A DNA stretch of 64,000 bases from Rotaria socialis. Taxonomy: Eukaryota; Rotifera; Eurotatoria; Philodinida; Philodinidae. This document shows, one piece after another, positions 24,393 through 41,509 of this stretch. The notes below the pieces were generated by a model. It worked only from the letters and a program-made list of their open reading frames with translations. It was not told the DNA's origin and searched no databases. The number at the start of each line of letters is the position of its first letter. Position 1 is the stretch's first letter. A program made the position numbers and the translations under genes. The DNA lies in the NCBI GenBank assembly GCA_905331475.1, contig CAJNYU010003364.1, forward strand, positions 186,001-250,000, given 5' to 3'.

Positions 24393-24903
24393 TTTAATTA
24401 ATTATTTTGTTTACGTTCAATAATAGCGACTAATTTTTTGACGATGACTTATAAATCGATTTGAAATGATGATTTAGCATATAATTACTAATGATGAGAG
24501 TTGTCGGAAAACAACAAATCATATAAGAAACTGAAGAAATGTTAATGCTGCTTTCCCTAAATTCTTAGAGAAGATCTAGTATAGAGAATATTTTACTCTC
24601 AAAATGTTATCACATGATGTCATGTCATGTCGGACACTCCCACACGTGTTTGTGGTTGGCTGCTGATTTCGAAATATATTTCTTTGAATGTCCTCTATTG
24701 CCCTCTATGAGAAAAGTACTTAAAATTAAAATAATATATTTCAATTTTTATTTATAGATTCAATAATGAGAAAAATCAAATAAACAAGACTATTTACTTG
24801 AATAGCATCTTAATGGAGGTTGTTTCCATAGAAAAATCACACCAGAATGGAAGATCCCATTTGAATATTTTCATTGTCTTTAGTAGAAAAAAAAGAAGCG
24901 AAG
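24393..24903. promoter_or_regulatory. divergent promoter, MAF1 / CCP5
   Basis: The 511 bp between the two start codons must hold both promoters. No clear TATA box is seen. A pyrimidine-rich TTGTCTTTAG ends 20 nt before the CCP5 ATG, an acceptor for a leader exon. A frame open upstream of that ATG has no ATG of its own. Confidence 0.5.
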
Positions 24904-27900
24904 ATGATTTCAAACGATGTTAGTACTTCTTCGTCTTCTATTCAGTTATTCGCAAATTTCGATTCTGGCAATATGCTTCGATATGAACGTGTGATGTCAT
25001 CAATGGTTTCCTCTCAAGCACCAACGAATTCAATTGAACCAGACTCGAATAATAATAATATTAATAATAATAATAATGCGGGAGCAGATAATGGATTAAA
25101 TTCTATGAGTCATCCATTACCTAAACATGATGTTGAATTTAATGTTTGGACAAAACGTGATTGCGAAGGAACAGCTAAAGTCAATGGAAATCGTTCATGG
25201 TTTTATTTCGGTGTTAGAGGTGGTCACGGTAAATGCATTCGTTTTAATATAATGAATTTAAACCGACAAGGTAAACTATTTGAAATGGGCATGTTACCAG
25301 TTTTTCGAACTGTGCCTGGACATGAAAAGTGGGCAAGAGTATATGTACGACCTTGTTGGGAAATAGTCAACGAAGATTTTAAATTATCATTTATTCATCG
25401 CATGCCAGATTTGAAAAGTTCTATAACATATTTTGCATTTTGTTTTCCACATTCGTATGAAGATATGCAATTATTACTCAATACATATGATAATTTATAT
25501 CATTCTCGATTAGCTGATTATTACTTAGAACATCCATCGATGCCAGTGAATGGTGCAGATATTTACTATCATCGTGAAACATTATGCTATTCATGTGATT
25601 CAAATAGACTTGATTTAATAACGATAACTTCTTATAAAGGTAATTGTATTTATTTCAATAGTTTACATTCATCAATATTTCATTTGAGAGAAAAATCAGA
25701 TAACATTAGAGTTACATAGAATTTATCAATTGGAAAGATGATCATGCAACAGATCAATCGAATCAATATTTAATAGTGAGACAGCATGAAAAAAATCATA
25801 CAGGGTTTTATTAATGATAATGTTATAGTTAAAATAAATTTTAAATGAAATACAGATGTTTTTTTAAATTAATATTATAAATTTATCTTAGGTATAACAA
25901 AAGAACGTGAACATCATTTTGATAAAAAATTATTTCCTGATGTATCAACCATAACACAACGTCCACATCAATTTCGTAATAAACGTATTTTTTTCCTTTC
26001 CAGTCGAGTACATCCCGGTGAAACACCAGCCGCATTTGTGTTTCTTGGATTTTTGGATTTCATTCTTAAAGCTGACGATCCACGTGCTAGACTATTACGT
26101 GATTTATATATTTTTAAACTTATACCAATTCTTAATCCCGATGGTGTACAACGTGGGCATTATCGTACAGATCAATTTGGAGTTAATTTAAATCGTATGT
26201 ATCTTGATCCTGATTTTGAAAAGCATCCATCAATTTATGCAGCTAAAAGTTTAATTGCCTATCATCATGTCAATAATTGTATATCGCCAAGACTACCAAT
26301 AAGTGTTTATGATGTATTTAAAGATATTCCACCACCGATACCATGCATACCGATCATACAAAATAATGAACAAGTAATAAATGATAATCAATATCAAGTA
26401 GAGATTAAACTCATGTTTAACTCTAATTTGAATGTTATTGAAACCTTTTTTTTCTTTTTTTTCTCTATAAAACAATAGGGAAAATCGACACCAAGACGAG
26501 CACATTTTCAACAGGAAATTCTTTATGAAACAACGATGACAAATTCAACACAACTAAATAATAATGCATTTGAGAATTTATGTTTACAAGAACAAATGAA
26601 TAATGATGAAAATGGGCCATTTTTTATCGAACGCAGTGAAAATGGTTTAATTCCAACGGTTACAGCAGAAATTGATGATTCAGAAAGTCAGCGTGGCTCG
26701 CCGTATACTTTTCATTTTATCAATGAAAATCTAGAACTTCATCGAGATTTATTCATGGTTGATGATAATGATGATGACGATGATGGAAATCTCCGAAATC
26801 AAATGAAAGGTAAATAGTAAGCTTTTATCTAGCATGCGCACTTGATCTAACTTGAAAATTGTTTTCGAGAAAATTATAGAAATTAGGTTTTCAGGTCATC
26901 TTTAATAAATCAAAAATAGAGTGTAAAATTTATTTTTAACATCTGAATATTATGTAATAAAAGTATCAAAGATAGAAAGACTTGAATGATTCTGTAACAT
27001 TTAAAAACAAAAATCCGTACCTACCAATTCTTTTTTTCAACATACTATTCTAACTGTAGCATATTTTGTTATTTAGGACTAAAAGCAAACATGTTATTCA
27101 GTATTTTGTAATAATAGTATGTACCAATTGATGAAATAAAATGTAAATAAATAACATTCTTGTGAGTAGTGGACATCAGTTTAGATCAGGCCTATTTAAA
27201 AGTTTTTCTCTCAATGGTGATAGAAAATTAAGGATGTAAAATAAAAGAGTTTTTTTTCTAATTGGAAGGATTCTCTATTTAATGTATGCGTACATAAAGA
27301 CCCCCATCAAACTGTTTGGATGAACAACAACAGGGAAGTATTTTCAATGAAGTTCATTCATGGAGAGATCAGAAAGTTTAATTTTACTTAGAATTTTTTT
27401 ACTTCATCAAATGAAATCTTACTCTAACACTTTCGAATAGAAACCAAAAATTTAATTGTAGCTGTTTTGAAGTTGAGATCTATTAATTGTGATAGAAAAA
27501 TTTTTGTTACTCATTACCATCGAGAAGAAAACTTACCATCGACTTTTATCCTAATATTTTTAGTCCTACTACTTTCTTTAATTTTCTTTTGGTTTATGTG
27601 AATATTGCAATTTTATTTTAAGTAAATACTTTATATAAAAAAAAAGCTGCACTGTTTTCTTTTCTTCTATATAATAATAATGAATCATTTATATTTAGAA
27701 ACAGTACTCATCTTTCCGTATAGAATATGGGAAATATCGAAAGTTTTCATCAGAGTTTTTCCATTAGGACAGATAACAAAAAAAGAACACTACGGACCAG
27801 TAAAAACACAAGTATGTGCATTTAGGCTATTTGTCGTCGAGATAATATTCTCTTGATTTTCACATAATGCAAGCTATTGAGTACTATGACCAATCTTTGA

Positions 27901-29660
27901 CAACTATTTTACCACACGCAGTAAATCAATAACTTGTTTTAAATTACAAAAACAAAAACCTTTCTTCAATCTCATAAAATATAGAATTACACTGTGCTCC
28001 ATTTATTTTTTTAAAAGGTAACGAAGGTTCTGACGACGATGATGATACCGTTCCAGCAGGCCAAAATAATGAAAATGGAGCCAATGAAGTTAAATCGCCA
28101 CATCTAGCAAATCCTGATCTTCTTAAAATATCTCCTTACGAAAGTGGCATTGCCTATTATATAGATTTACATGGTCATGCATCCAAGAAAGGTACCAATT
28201 TTATTGATTTTATTAAATCAAAAATATAAATAAAATGATGTCTTTAAAATCTATCTTAAGGCTGTTTTATTTATGGTAATCATCTGCCAGATGATGAGCA
28301 ACATACTGATAATGTTCTGTTTCCAAAATTGATTTCACTTAATTCTCCGCATTTCGATTTTGAAAATTGTAATTTTACAATAAAAAATATGTATATGAAA
28401 GATAAACGTGAAGGCTTATCGAAAGAAGGCAGCGGTCGTGTTGCTCTTAATAAACATTTTGGTATACTTCATTCTTATACACTTGAATGTTCATATGCTG
28501 TTGGTAAATCATGTAATTCGATAGCACCCGCTGAAAATGAATCTCATGGAGGTCGAATATCACCTGGAACACCATTTTCATTGCCACCGAAATTCTCAAT
28601 TGAAAATTATCGTGATGTTGGTAAGGCATGTGCCTTAGCAGCTATTGATATTTTACCGGGACGAAATCCATTTACACGTGTTAGTCAATCAACATTTAAA
28701 ACTCTGCATACATTACGTGATTTTCTTAAACATCAAATAAGACAACAACGCAATCGTGTAGCAAATTCTCGCAACATTTCATCAACAATCCCACCACCAC
28801 CAACAGCAACAAATCGCGTTAAACAACAACAATATATGGCAAGAGTGACGCAAACCTATCGAACAAACAGCAATCCAAATAATTTATCGTCCGTTACACA
28901 GCAACAACAGCAACAACAGCAGCAACAACAGTAAAAATTGATTTAATAGAATGCTATTTTTCAAACTATTTGTCCATTATTTTACTTTAGAATGACATCT
29001 GCATTTCCTACCATAGCTAGTGCTCCACCAAGTACGGTGGCATCTCGAATGATGTCAAACAGTCAACTACAACGTACATCAATAGCGAATGCTAATCAGC
29101 AACCATCCTCACGTTTCAAAACAACTTATGATAGTCGCCGTTATTCAAACGTTCAAACACCGTATAAACGACCTGTACAACCTACAATGAATTCAAATTC
29201 AAAAGTAGCACAAACATTATCTCGAATTGAAGTAGCTCAATCGCCATCAGCTCGTCTTGTACTTCAACAGCAACTATCATCTCCTAGTCGTTTACAACAT
29301 ATACAACGTCAATCATCTTCATCACCACAGTTCATTACACAAGTTGGTTCAATGCTTGACCCTTTAATTGTTGGACGAAATCGTCCAACACCATTACCAC
29401 CTCCAGCAGCTCGACATGGCATTCATCGAAATGCTGTCAGTCTTAATGCTCTACCAATAAATCAACAAAATGTAACAATGGCGCGAGGACGTTCGCAAAA
29501 TTCTGCACATAAAGGTTCGATGTCAACTCGACCAGCTAAAGTACGACAACATTCATTGGCGCCATTTGATCTTCATCAACAAGCTACATCATATCAATCC
29601 GCAGCAGTCATATATCAGCATCCGATAAATACTGATCAGCCCCCAGTATTTTTTGAGTGA
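24904..29660 (+). CDS. AGBL5: Cytosolic carboxypeptidase 5 (tubulin deglutamylase)
   Basis: M14-family zinc carboxypeptidase that removes glutamate side chains, including the branch-point residue, from tubulin. Exons: 24904-25639, 25892-26397, 26479-26809, 28018-28191, 28261-28930, 28991-29660, giving 1028 aa. The N-terminal beta-sandwich domain carries [15 protein letters not shown] and [13 protein letters not shown]. The catalytic domain has zinc ligands in HPGE (His286, Glu289) and LHGH (His576), substrate-binding [13 protein letters not shown], and the catalytic Glu near 658 in HSYTLECSY. An Asn/Asp-rich insertion lies between. The last ~330 residues are disordered, with a poly-Gln run encoded across an intron at 28931-28990. 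Intron 3 is 1208 bp. This is the CCP5 subgroup by its N-domain and its YHRE motif. Confidence 0.96.
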
Positions 29661-31394
29661 GTCTCAGTTGTATTGATGGCTATTTATTTATTTTTTCTTG
29701 GTTGTTTTAATTTGAATTATACTCACGTCTCTTTAAGAAAATAAGACACGTTTTTATATGATATATTTATTTTAATTTTTATAATTTATTATTTTATATA
29801 GACTATCTTGATGAATCAATTATATTATTAAATTATTTAAAAGTTGTTCTAGTAAGGTTACTTAGCTAGATGGAATAGTAACAACGTGGGAAGGATCTAT
29901 AGAGGCTCTTTAAAATAATGAAGATTTCATCTTAAAAATTGTTTTTAATAATACATGTATATATGACGTTACGTCAAAAATATTATATTTTCGATAAACA
30001 AGAGACAGACTAAATATTTTTTGAACAAAAAATATCTTCACATTCTTTCCTTTAAATAATATGACCATTCTTGATATTTGAAGCTAATCTTGACGAAATT
30101 TCACAATAAAAAAAGTTGAGATTAAACTTATAGCATGTGTCTACAAATTTTTATTTTTAAATTTACTTGTGATTACATCGTATGAGCCGAATGAACTGAC
30201 GGTCGATGCTTTTATGAAGCATGACAATTAACTAAATATTTTATTTATTCTAAAAATATATTCTCGCTTTTTCTTTAACATAAATAAACTCAGGTATTTT
30301 ATTCTAACAAATGTCACAATTCATTGGCGTAAATAGTAGAAAAGAAAAACATCATAAAAAAACAGGAAAATGCCGACGAGGTTCATGTACTCAATAAAAA
30401 CAAACCAAAATGTATGCAGGAAATTTAGAAAATTTTACGCTTCAAAATACTGTTCAATGCTAATGTTGTTATAACTGTAGGCTAATGTGTTCAGATCTTT
30501 TATTACTTCAACATTCATGTTTCTTTTTTTCAAGATTCGAATTTTCAATGTTTTCTTTAGTAGTTTTATCGATTTGAAGGCGGTGATTTCTCTAGTTTAC
30601 TTTTGTGCACTTTTCTTACCGTTATTCTTTTGTCGACAGTTTTCAATTAGATGTTTTCCGCTAAATCCGATTAAAAGAAGTTACTATGCATCAATCAAAC
30701 TATTCGTTAGAAGATAAATTGAGAAGATTATTTCTTTTAAGATTAATTATCAGTCTAGTCAAATAATAAATATTTCATAAACATCTGAAATCTACTATAT
30801 CATTGAACTAGACGTTTAACTCTTCCGAAAAGTGTTCATCAAATGCCAATCATAAAAGTCAACTTTGAGCTACTATAAACATTTATTAAACATGACAAAA
30901 AAAATATGAATTATTCTTTATTAAACAAACAAAATTCACTCATTAGTTTTCTATACTTCTACTTGTTATCACGAACATAGTGTGATAACATACGAGAGGA
31001 AAAACAAACAAAGTAGAAGAGCATTTCGTGTTTGATTTTTTACAGACATATTGATTTTTGATTTTTGGCGTATTATTAATAAATAATCTAACAGAGAGGC
31101 TATCTGCCATTGGTATATTTAGCTCACTGTTACACGATTTGAGAGATCATAATATAGAAGAGTTAGTTAAAACTTCAACAAGATATATATATATGTATGT
31201 ATATATGTGCAAACATGAAAAGCATAAGTATGTTGAAATAAAGAAAGAGCCATTTATATGTTTTTAGTATCCAAAAAAATGGAGAAAACAAATATTCCAG
31301 TTGAATACAAAAAAAGATCTTGAATTGAATACGATTATTGACCAAAGCTGCAAAAAGTAAAAGTGTAAATTTAAAATTAATAAAAAATAAATTT
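29661..31394. other. intergenic, convergent 3' ends
   Basis: About 1.7 kb between the 3' ends of CCP5 and the kinase gene. AT-rich, with a TA/TG-rich patch near 31180-31205. No supported gene. Confidence 0.6.
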
Positions 31395-34295
<2,901 letters not shown>

Positions 34296-35235
34296 GATTG
34301 GATAAAAATATTATTCAAATGCTTAGAAATAGAATACAAAAAGGTCTTTGCTAATAAAACTTTTAGTTGGGCGTATATCTGTTTATTCAGGAGGAAAACA
34401 TTTCACTAAGATAAAACTTTATTCTTTAGCTAATTTATTGAACTGTCATGTAGCGGATGGGCTGCTTCATTATTGATGTTGTTACCTGAACTCTACCTTT
34501 TCCGCAATAGGATTACATAGAAATGCAAAACTAACGAACGATTTACTTGAAGAACAATGACATCTACAGGATATTATTAAAAACATGTTTCACTTGAAAT
34601 TATTTGTAACGTTTTAGCAAAGATTAATATGCTTCTTATTGTAAGAAGTACTTTCAGTTTACCTAATACTCATAGATGAACAGACGACTAACTAGTTCGT
34701 ATGTTTACCAAAAAAAAACTGAAACATCGAGCAAACTCATGAATCATGAAATTTAATCATTTTCCAAACACGAAAGATTTCTGTCTGATTTCTATCATGC
34801 CCGAAAATGAATAATTTTTGATCGTTTGTTCTCGTTTATTTCTTAATTAATACAAATGACCCATGTACTATTTGAACTTTCTTAAGCAAATATTTGAAGT
34901 TCCTATAGAGAAAAGTCTTATTTAACGTCAATATTACCATAACTCTATGAATAAATTCAATTCATAGTTTTAGTCGCTCAATGAACTTCTATTGACTAAG
35001 TTAGTGCGAAAAACAATCCTATCAGTGATCAAAAATTTTCTAATGAATAAATCATAATGTTTTATTTTTTGTAAGATCGTCACAACATGATGAAAAATAG
35101 TGGATAGATAGTATTAAATATCGGTTTTAGAATTACACCACAACATGTAGTTCGAAATTTATAAGAAAACAGTACACAATGAACTTTAACAGCAATATCA
35201 ATTAAAATAAAAACCGACAAACAAATATTTTCTTT
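34296..35235. other. intergenic, upstream of kinase gene
   Basis: 940 bp between the kinase start and the ALG1 stop (both minus). It presumably contains the kinase promoter. AT-rich, with no distinct motif. Confidence 0.6.
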
Positions 35236-38068
35236 TTAACTAGACTGTAAACGAAGTAACGGTTTCATAACTGATTCCCATTCTTTTGACCAATTTTCAC
35301 TCGAGCGATTAGCAATTAAATTGGCTTTTAAATTATTCAATTTTGAACAGCGATCAGGAAAACCGTGAATTAAGCTCTTTTAAAGCAAAAAATACAATAA
35401 TATTAAAGTTTTCAATAAATTCTTCACACCTGTAGTCGATCACATAAATCATGAGCATCTTGAAAAATAATTCCATTCTGATCACGTTTAATTAATTCAC
35501 CAATACTATTTTAAGCAGAAGCAAAAGAAAAAGACATACTATGTCAAGACAGCTTAGATCTTCTTATCAGTCATACCAATCATAATGAACTGAACAAACC
35601 GGAACGCCAACAGCAAACATATCAACAACTTTCATTGGTAAATCAAAACCACTAGAGGATTCATGAAGACTTACACCAATATCAGCACAACCTAGTTAGA
35701 AATATCTAGGGTTCATCGTTTGATATAAAGATTCCTACCTAATAATAATGGATAGTCGTCAGCATCAAGCCATGGAAAACAAAATTCAACATTTCGGTAT
35801 TGATCACGTTCATGTTCAACTTGTTCAATAAATTGTTCCTTCAATGGACCTTTTCCTGTGACACAATAAAAAAATAATAGTATTCTTCGAAATATGATAG
35901 AATACATTTCATTTCAAGATCATCTCTTCAAAAAGTGGTAATACCTTACAACAAATAAGAGTTAATCGGAAAATTTCATTTAAGAAATATTCATTTTACT
36001 TGACGCTATTCCTCTTCTATAGATTTCTGCTTTTTTTTTAATTTCAAAAGGCATGTTAAACTACAGCTTCCTGTTATTATAACTACGTCTGTTGTGCACA
36101 AAAAACATAAAAGGTTTCATACTTCGAAATGCTCTCAGAAACATAGACATCTATTTATAGAAATCCTTTTCATAATAGAAAAATCATAAAAAAAACTTTT
36201 CCAAAGAATCTTACGATGTAGCAGAAACATAAAAATAGCATACTCTTCTATTCGAAAATCAATGAAAATAATCAAATTTTTCGACAAAAACGAAGTGCTA
36301 AAATAAAACCATCCTGTTAGTGAAAGATCTAATCTCAAGCTATTGACTCATGCAATTATCTCAATTTTGTGTTGTTTGAAAAGCACAACGATTATTCAAA
36401 TATATGAATCATCATTACTTACCAGTAACAATACAAACAATCGACGGTAAATTAGATGTTTCATGTGTAGCATAATCTAAAACGTGAAAAAATCAAAATC
36501 TTAATTTAAGTATAAGCAATAGAACTATTCGTTTCTAGCATACTTTTTAATGCATCAAATAATAGTGCAAAATTTTCATCTTCACTCCAACTGGTACTAC
36601 TTACAAGAATGACTGGTCTGTCTGGTAAATATACAATATTTTTTTTTTCATCTTCAGTTGTAAATCGAGTTGAATTAGCCGATCTAATTATTTATACAAA
36701 AGAAAAACGAATTATTTGAATTTTCACAATTACAAACTTGTGTCTTTTTTTTACGTACTTTCCTTCAAATTGTTTATAAGAATATTGTGCAACCATTTTC
36801 ATCAAAATTTTATGTTTTTCTTCAATGGTAGGAATATGAAATTGATTCGTAGCTTTATCATAAAGTACCGATGCTCTACCATAGGCCAAGTGAAAGTATT
36901 AATTTATTTTTTATTAAAACCAAAACAAAAGGACCAGTAACTTACTTAATCAGATGAACATTCAAATTTTTTGCAAACGTATCCGATACACATATATTGA
37001 TATCCGCGAATTGACCAAGTAAAAACTCATATCGCTGACACAAATGAACAATCCAATGTTTCAAACCATGTTTCAATGCTAACATTGAATATCCATAGTT
37101 ATGCCAATCAATTATTAGACGTGCTCCACGTAGTTTTGCTATTAAAAATGTTGTAAATATCGCTGGAATTGATGGTGGATTCTAACAGAACAAAAACCTG
37201 TATAAATGAATCAAAAAGAAAGAAAATCAATCTAACTTGAACACAAACGAAATCAGGTTTGGGTAATTGACAAAGGCAGACAAGAAGTGTACCGAATTGC
37301 CATAAAATTTTTAAAGCATAGACTACGACTTCAGGTAAGCCTTAAATTTTAAAAACGCAATAATTCAATATGAAATTTTTTAAAGGAATTTCAATTTACC
37401 TTTCAAGTTGGGAAAAGATTTCAAATTTGATATTTGAATATTGTTATTATTAGAAATAGTTTGGCCAAGTTTAGATTCTAAAAAAAAAGTAATATAGACT
37501 CAATAGTATTTGAATATCTTGATAGTAGAAATAAAACCGGTGCCAGTTAATTTATTTTTATTTTTATTAGATCTTAATAGTAACTGTTCGAGAATAGATA
37601 ATCAAAGTCAATGATATCAAATAACACTATCCAGAGATATAGTAAGAATAGTAATACTGATTCCATCACTGCCTTGTCACATTCATGTGTCAATCTTTCT
37701 ATCAGCTCATTTGCATGTGTTTATTGACACAATACAGACCAGACTGGTAGTCTCTTATCTATCTATTCTTCATTAAGTATTCATTCATTATTCCTTTTCT
37801 TTTTACAAATAGATGTTTTTCTTTTCTTTTTTCTTTTTTGTTTGCCAAAAATATATTCTATAAATGACCAACCTGCATAACCAATCAATTGTACATTGAA
37901 TTTGTGTTTATCAAACTCAATAGCATGATTGCACATGCGTGGGCTTCTGCCAAGATCACCCAGAACCACAACATGAACACATTTTTGAGTTGAAATATTT
38001 GGTCGACGTAATTTACTGACCAATAAAATGGTTCCGACAACAAATAAAGCACAGACAACTGTTAACAT
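35236..38068 (-). CDS. ALG1: ALG1, chitobiosyldiphosphodolichol beta-mannosyltransferase
   Basis: ER glycosyltransferase (GT33) that adds the first mannose to GlcNAc2-PP-dolichol on the cytosolic face in N-glycan assembly. Exons (minus): 38068-37873, 37477-37400, 37340-37237, 37181-36946, 36875-36759, 36683-36544, 36476-36423, 35855-35739, 35691-35577, 35505-35430, 35376-35236. The protein is 457 aa, the family length. The N-terminal membrane anchor spans residues 2-19. Then come [56 protein letters not shown]-like [35 protein letters not shown] and [20 protein letters not shown]. The ATG follows a TTCTTCTAG acceptor-like site by 4 nt. The exon starting at 36875 uses an acceptor inside otherwise coding-looking sequence, because the preceding intron has no AG closer to its donor. 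Confidence 0.96.
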
Positions 38069-38472
38069 TGATCTAGAAGAAAAAATTTCATTCTTGTTTA
38101 ATCATGTCTAAGAAATAATTTGCGAGATAGCTCTCTTTCTTTTTTGTTCATCAAACCAATATCTATGTTTGCTTTTTAAATAATCATCCATTAAGTTATA
38201 TAATATCTGTATTAAACTTAACGGTTTAGTGACTGTCAAACGATTAATTTTTCAATACATCTGTCTCGTCTTTCAATTCTCGCAACAGAAAATTTTCTTC
38301 TCATTAGTGAATAAATCGAAAGAGAGATGACAACCGTCGAGACATGCGGTAGGTGTTCAAATGTGAACATGTGTCACGGTATCGGTCTGATGCATAATCA
38401 CGCAAAGTTAGAACAGTAACAAAAAGCAGGAAAAAAATGAAGAAGAACAAAAAAAAAAAGAAAAGAAAGAGT
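38069..38472. other. intergenic between EXOSC8 and ALG1
   Basis: 404 bp between tandem minus-strand genes, upstream of ALG1. Pyrimidine-rich, with poly-A/T runs near 38445-38470. Too long for a tight trans-spliced operon, but a shared transcript cannot be excluded. Confidence 0.5.
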
Positions 38473-39415
38473 TCAATCGTTGTCAATCAGCTCATTGATT
38501 AAGTTACTACGCAATCCAACAATATATTGTCGAGCAAGTGAGTAACATTCATGAAATTTTTCTATTGAAAAAGGTGTCCCACTTGTTTTATGTATCAAAC
38601 ATATTTGATCATTTTTTAATAGAACATAATGTAAAATACTTTTGGCAATATTTTCTTCTTCTAATGTTGGATCAATTAGATATTTATATTCTTGTTCATG
38701 TTCGTAGATAGCTATTGTACAACATAAAGGTTCTTGTTGTTGATTATATTCAAAACGTTTTAATTCTTTTGTATAAACTAAAGGTTTTTGTGTATCAATA
38801 TCAATTTTAATTGTTGGTAAATATGTATGACGTAGGGCTACATTAAGAGCAAATAAACAACTATCAAATAGATTTCCATCATTATTTAAACATTGAAAAT
38901 CAATTTGTAAACACCATACCCATTTACCTGAAAAGAAATCATTAAAAAAAATTAATGATTCGTTTTTAGTTTTATTTTTACAATTAAAACTTCGTCTACT
39001 AACCTTCTTCAATACATAAATCTTCTAGATTAATTAATTTTGATTTATGAATAATATCTAGTAGATGTTGACTTAATGTTAAATTTTCATTAATAATCTG
39101 TTGCCGTCGACCATATGTTGACCATGCTTGCGTACGTGGTAATAGAACAACTGTTTGAATAAAACCTGATCGTAAAGATTTTAAAGATGGTTTTGCTAAT
39201 TGACCAGTTACTGAACATATCACAGTCGTATTACCAAAACGGATCATTGATGAACCATAGGAATGTTGAAGAAATTTTTCAAGAACTTGTATAGATCGAT
39301 TTTCATGAAATTTTCGTCCATCCGGACGTGAATTACTATGTTCATCAAGGTATGTTCGATAGTGTTCATTTAAATCAATAAATTTCTGTAATTCTTCATG
39401 ATTATCTACAGACAT
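38473..39415 (-). CDS. EXOSC8: Exosome subunit RRP43 (EXOSC8)
   Basis: RNase PH-fold subunit of the nine-subunit exosome ring, which guides RNA to the catalytic DIS3/RRP6 subunits. There are two exons (39415-39004, 38927-38473) giving 288 aa. Typical blocks are HYRTYLDE, SRPDGRKF, SSMIRFGNTTVICSVTGQ, LEDLCIEEGKWVWCLQIDFQCLNNDGNLFDSCLFALNVALRH (stated here as two adjoining blocks at about residues 130-172) and IDPTLEEE. The animal proteins of this subunit lack phosphorolytic activity, and I see no reason to think this one differs. The ATG follows a TTTTTCTAG acceptor-like site by 6 nt. RRP43 is favoured over RRP42 and RRP45 by the order of these blocks. Confidence 0.92.
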
Positions 39416-41509
39416 TATGATCTAGAAAAAGAGAATTAGTTGGTTATGCCCATTGGCTAAACATATGTTCGAACTACTTGAACATCCATTTAGAGAATCA
39501 GAAAGGAAAGTACTTGTATCCTTGAAAGAGAAGATGACCAATTTTCTTATTTTGGTAGACAAAATTTAATGAAATCTATTTTAATCTTATATAATAACAA
39601 CGAAGAAGAAGAAGAAGAAAAACACAGTATTCAACGATGCAGAAAGTTTAATCCACAAACGATTAAAAATATCGTTTTATTTCTATTATTTTTGATCAAT
39701 CATAAATGTTGTCTTGAACTTATCAGTATACTAATCAACTTGAGACTCGTTTAATGCTTGAATGAACTTTTTTTGAAATTCAAGCTTACAATGAAAACAA
39801 CAACAATAACAACAGTGTACATGATGTTTGTTTATGGAAATTAAGAAAGAGAATATATCTGTATGTATATGTAAAGTGCATATTGTCTTTCCGGCGATAT
39901 AGGTAAATGAATGCTCATTATTAAAAGATAGGAATAATCTTCTATGGAGAAATGATTTTATTTTATTGTTTAGACAATTGTAAATTGTTCAAAACATTCA
40001 AATGTATTGTTGGTCATTAACTGACACGTGTTGTATATTGATACGGATAAGAAGAAGAAGAGAAACAGGAGAAAGAGAAAAGTATCGTTTTGTTGCTTTG
40101 CTAGTTCAATCGATGGCCAATGTCCAATAGAGAGACGCGCAAACAGGCAGAGAGAAAACAAGTAGAGAAAAGATTGATAAGAAGAGAGAGAGAGAAAAGA
40201 GAATAGACGATAATTCACAAGTAGTAACTAGAATCGATCGATTACTACTGTTGTCGTACAATTCAATTATCCTTTGAAATTACAACACATAGATGCACAA
40301 TTAAGGTATGTTTCATTGTCTTTTTAATTCTCGTTTTTTTTTGAAGTTGGTTTTTTTTTGTACATATATGCGTGCCAATGTCAAAAAGTGTCAGACTGTT
40401 TTTTAATCAATCTATCACCATCGTATAACAATAGTCTATATATAGATTAGATGATGAAATTACTTATAAGTATTAACAAGTTCGACTTTTATAATCTATC
40501 GTAATATAGGTATCTATTTTTCTAGTTCTGTCTAAATATTAGAACAAACGATGAAAAGTGTGAACTAGTGATTAGAAGGCGATCGTTGTTTGAATGTATA
40601 CAAAAGTGACCTTTTCTAATTCTCACTTTATATGCATGTTATTCTTCCGTTTACCTCTTTATGAAGGTTACCTCAGGGAAAAACATTCAACTTAGTATAC
40701 ATATACATACACGTATGTTTATAGGAAGGATCATTTTAAAATCGGAAGAGATTGAAAGCAATAATTCATCTCGTTGTTTTACTTTTACAAGCAACAACTA
40801 ACTAGAATTAATTCATTTTACTATGTAGAAACAATAGACTGATGATTGTCAAGTTATAAATGAGCTAAAAACAACAATGCGAGAATGTCAAAGTTCATTA
40901 ATGAGCTTATTTTGTCTATCTCATCGTTGTTCACCACATGAAAAATGCTCATCAGTTAACTATAGAAAATGAAATATTCGTTTTTAATCTATGTTTTATC
41001 TGAATAGCTTCATCCGTCTCCTCCTATCATAGAAAATACATTTTCTGCTACGTCAAACATTCATTCTGAAGAAGAAGAAAAAAATCATTGTTATGCCAGC
41101 CAAACATCATTTATCAACAGACGAAACTGATGATGGTCATAATGATTAGAAATGTTAGGATGCTACACTTGGCATGTTTTATCCAAAATAACAAAACATA
41201 ATAATAAACAATCATTCGATGTGCTAATCAGTTTTAGATGACATACTGCTACTAATATAACACATAGTCAGACACAGTAGCCGACTAGTCTATCTTCTTA
41301 AGTTAGCCCAATAGATTGCCGAAAGAGTCAGACAATACACATATACGCCTAATTGCATAAGAAAATATACCGATAAAAACAAAAAGAGAAAATAATAGTT
41401 TCGTCGTTCTATTCATCAATAAGAATTATGTATATGCATATAACGTTGTCAATCATTTCAAAAACAATACATGACTAGATATACTTTAGTTTTCATATTT
41501 GCTAAATGA
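39416..41509. other. intergenic
   Basis: 2.1 kb holding the EXOSC8 promoter side and the 3' flank of the photolyase. Contains a GAA/GAAG run at about 39600-39620 and GA-rich patches near 40050-40200. No supported gene. Confidence 0.6.

Noticed and set aside
24874-24903. Upstream in-frame start for CCP5
   Set aside because: The codon there is TTG, not ATG, and a TTTAG acceptor-like site lies between it and the ATG at 24904.
28931-28990. Stop codon after the poly-Gln run of CCP5
   Set aside because: It lies in a 60-bp GT-AG intron; the next exon continues in phase to 29660.
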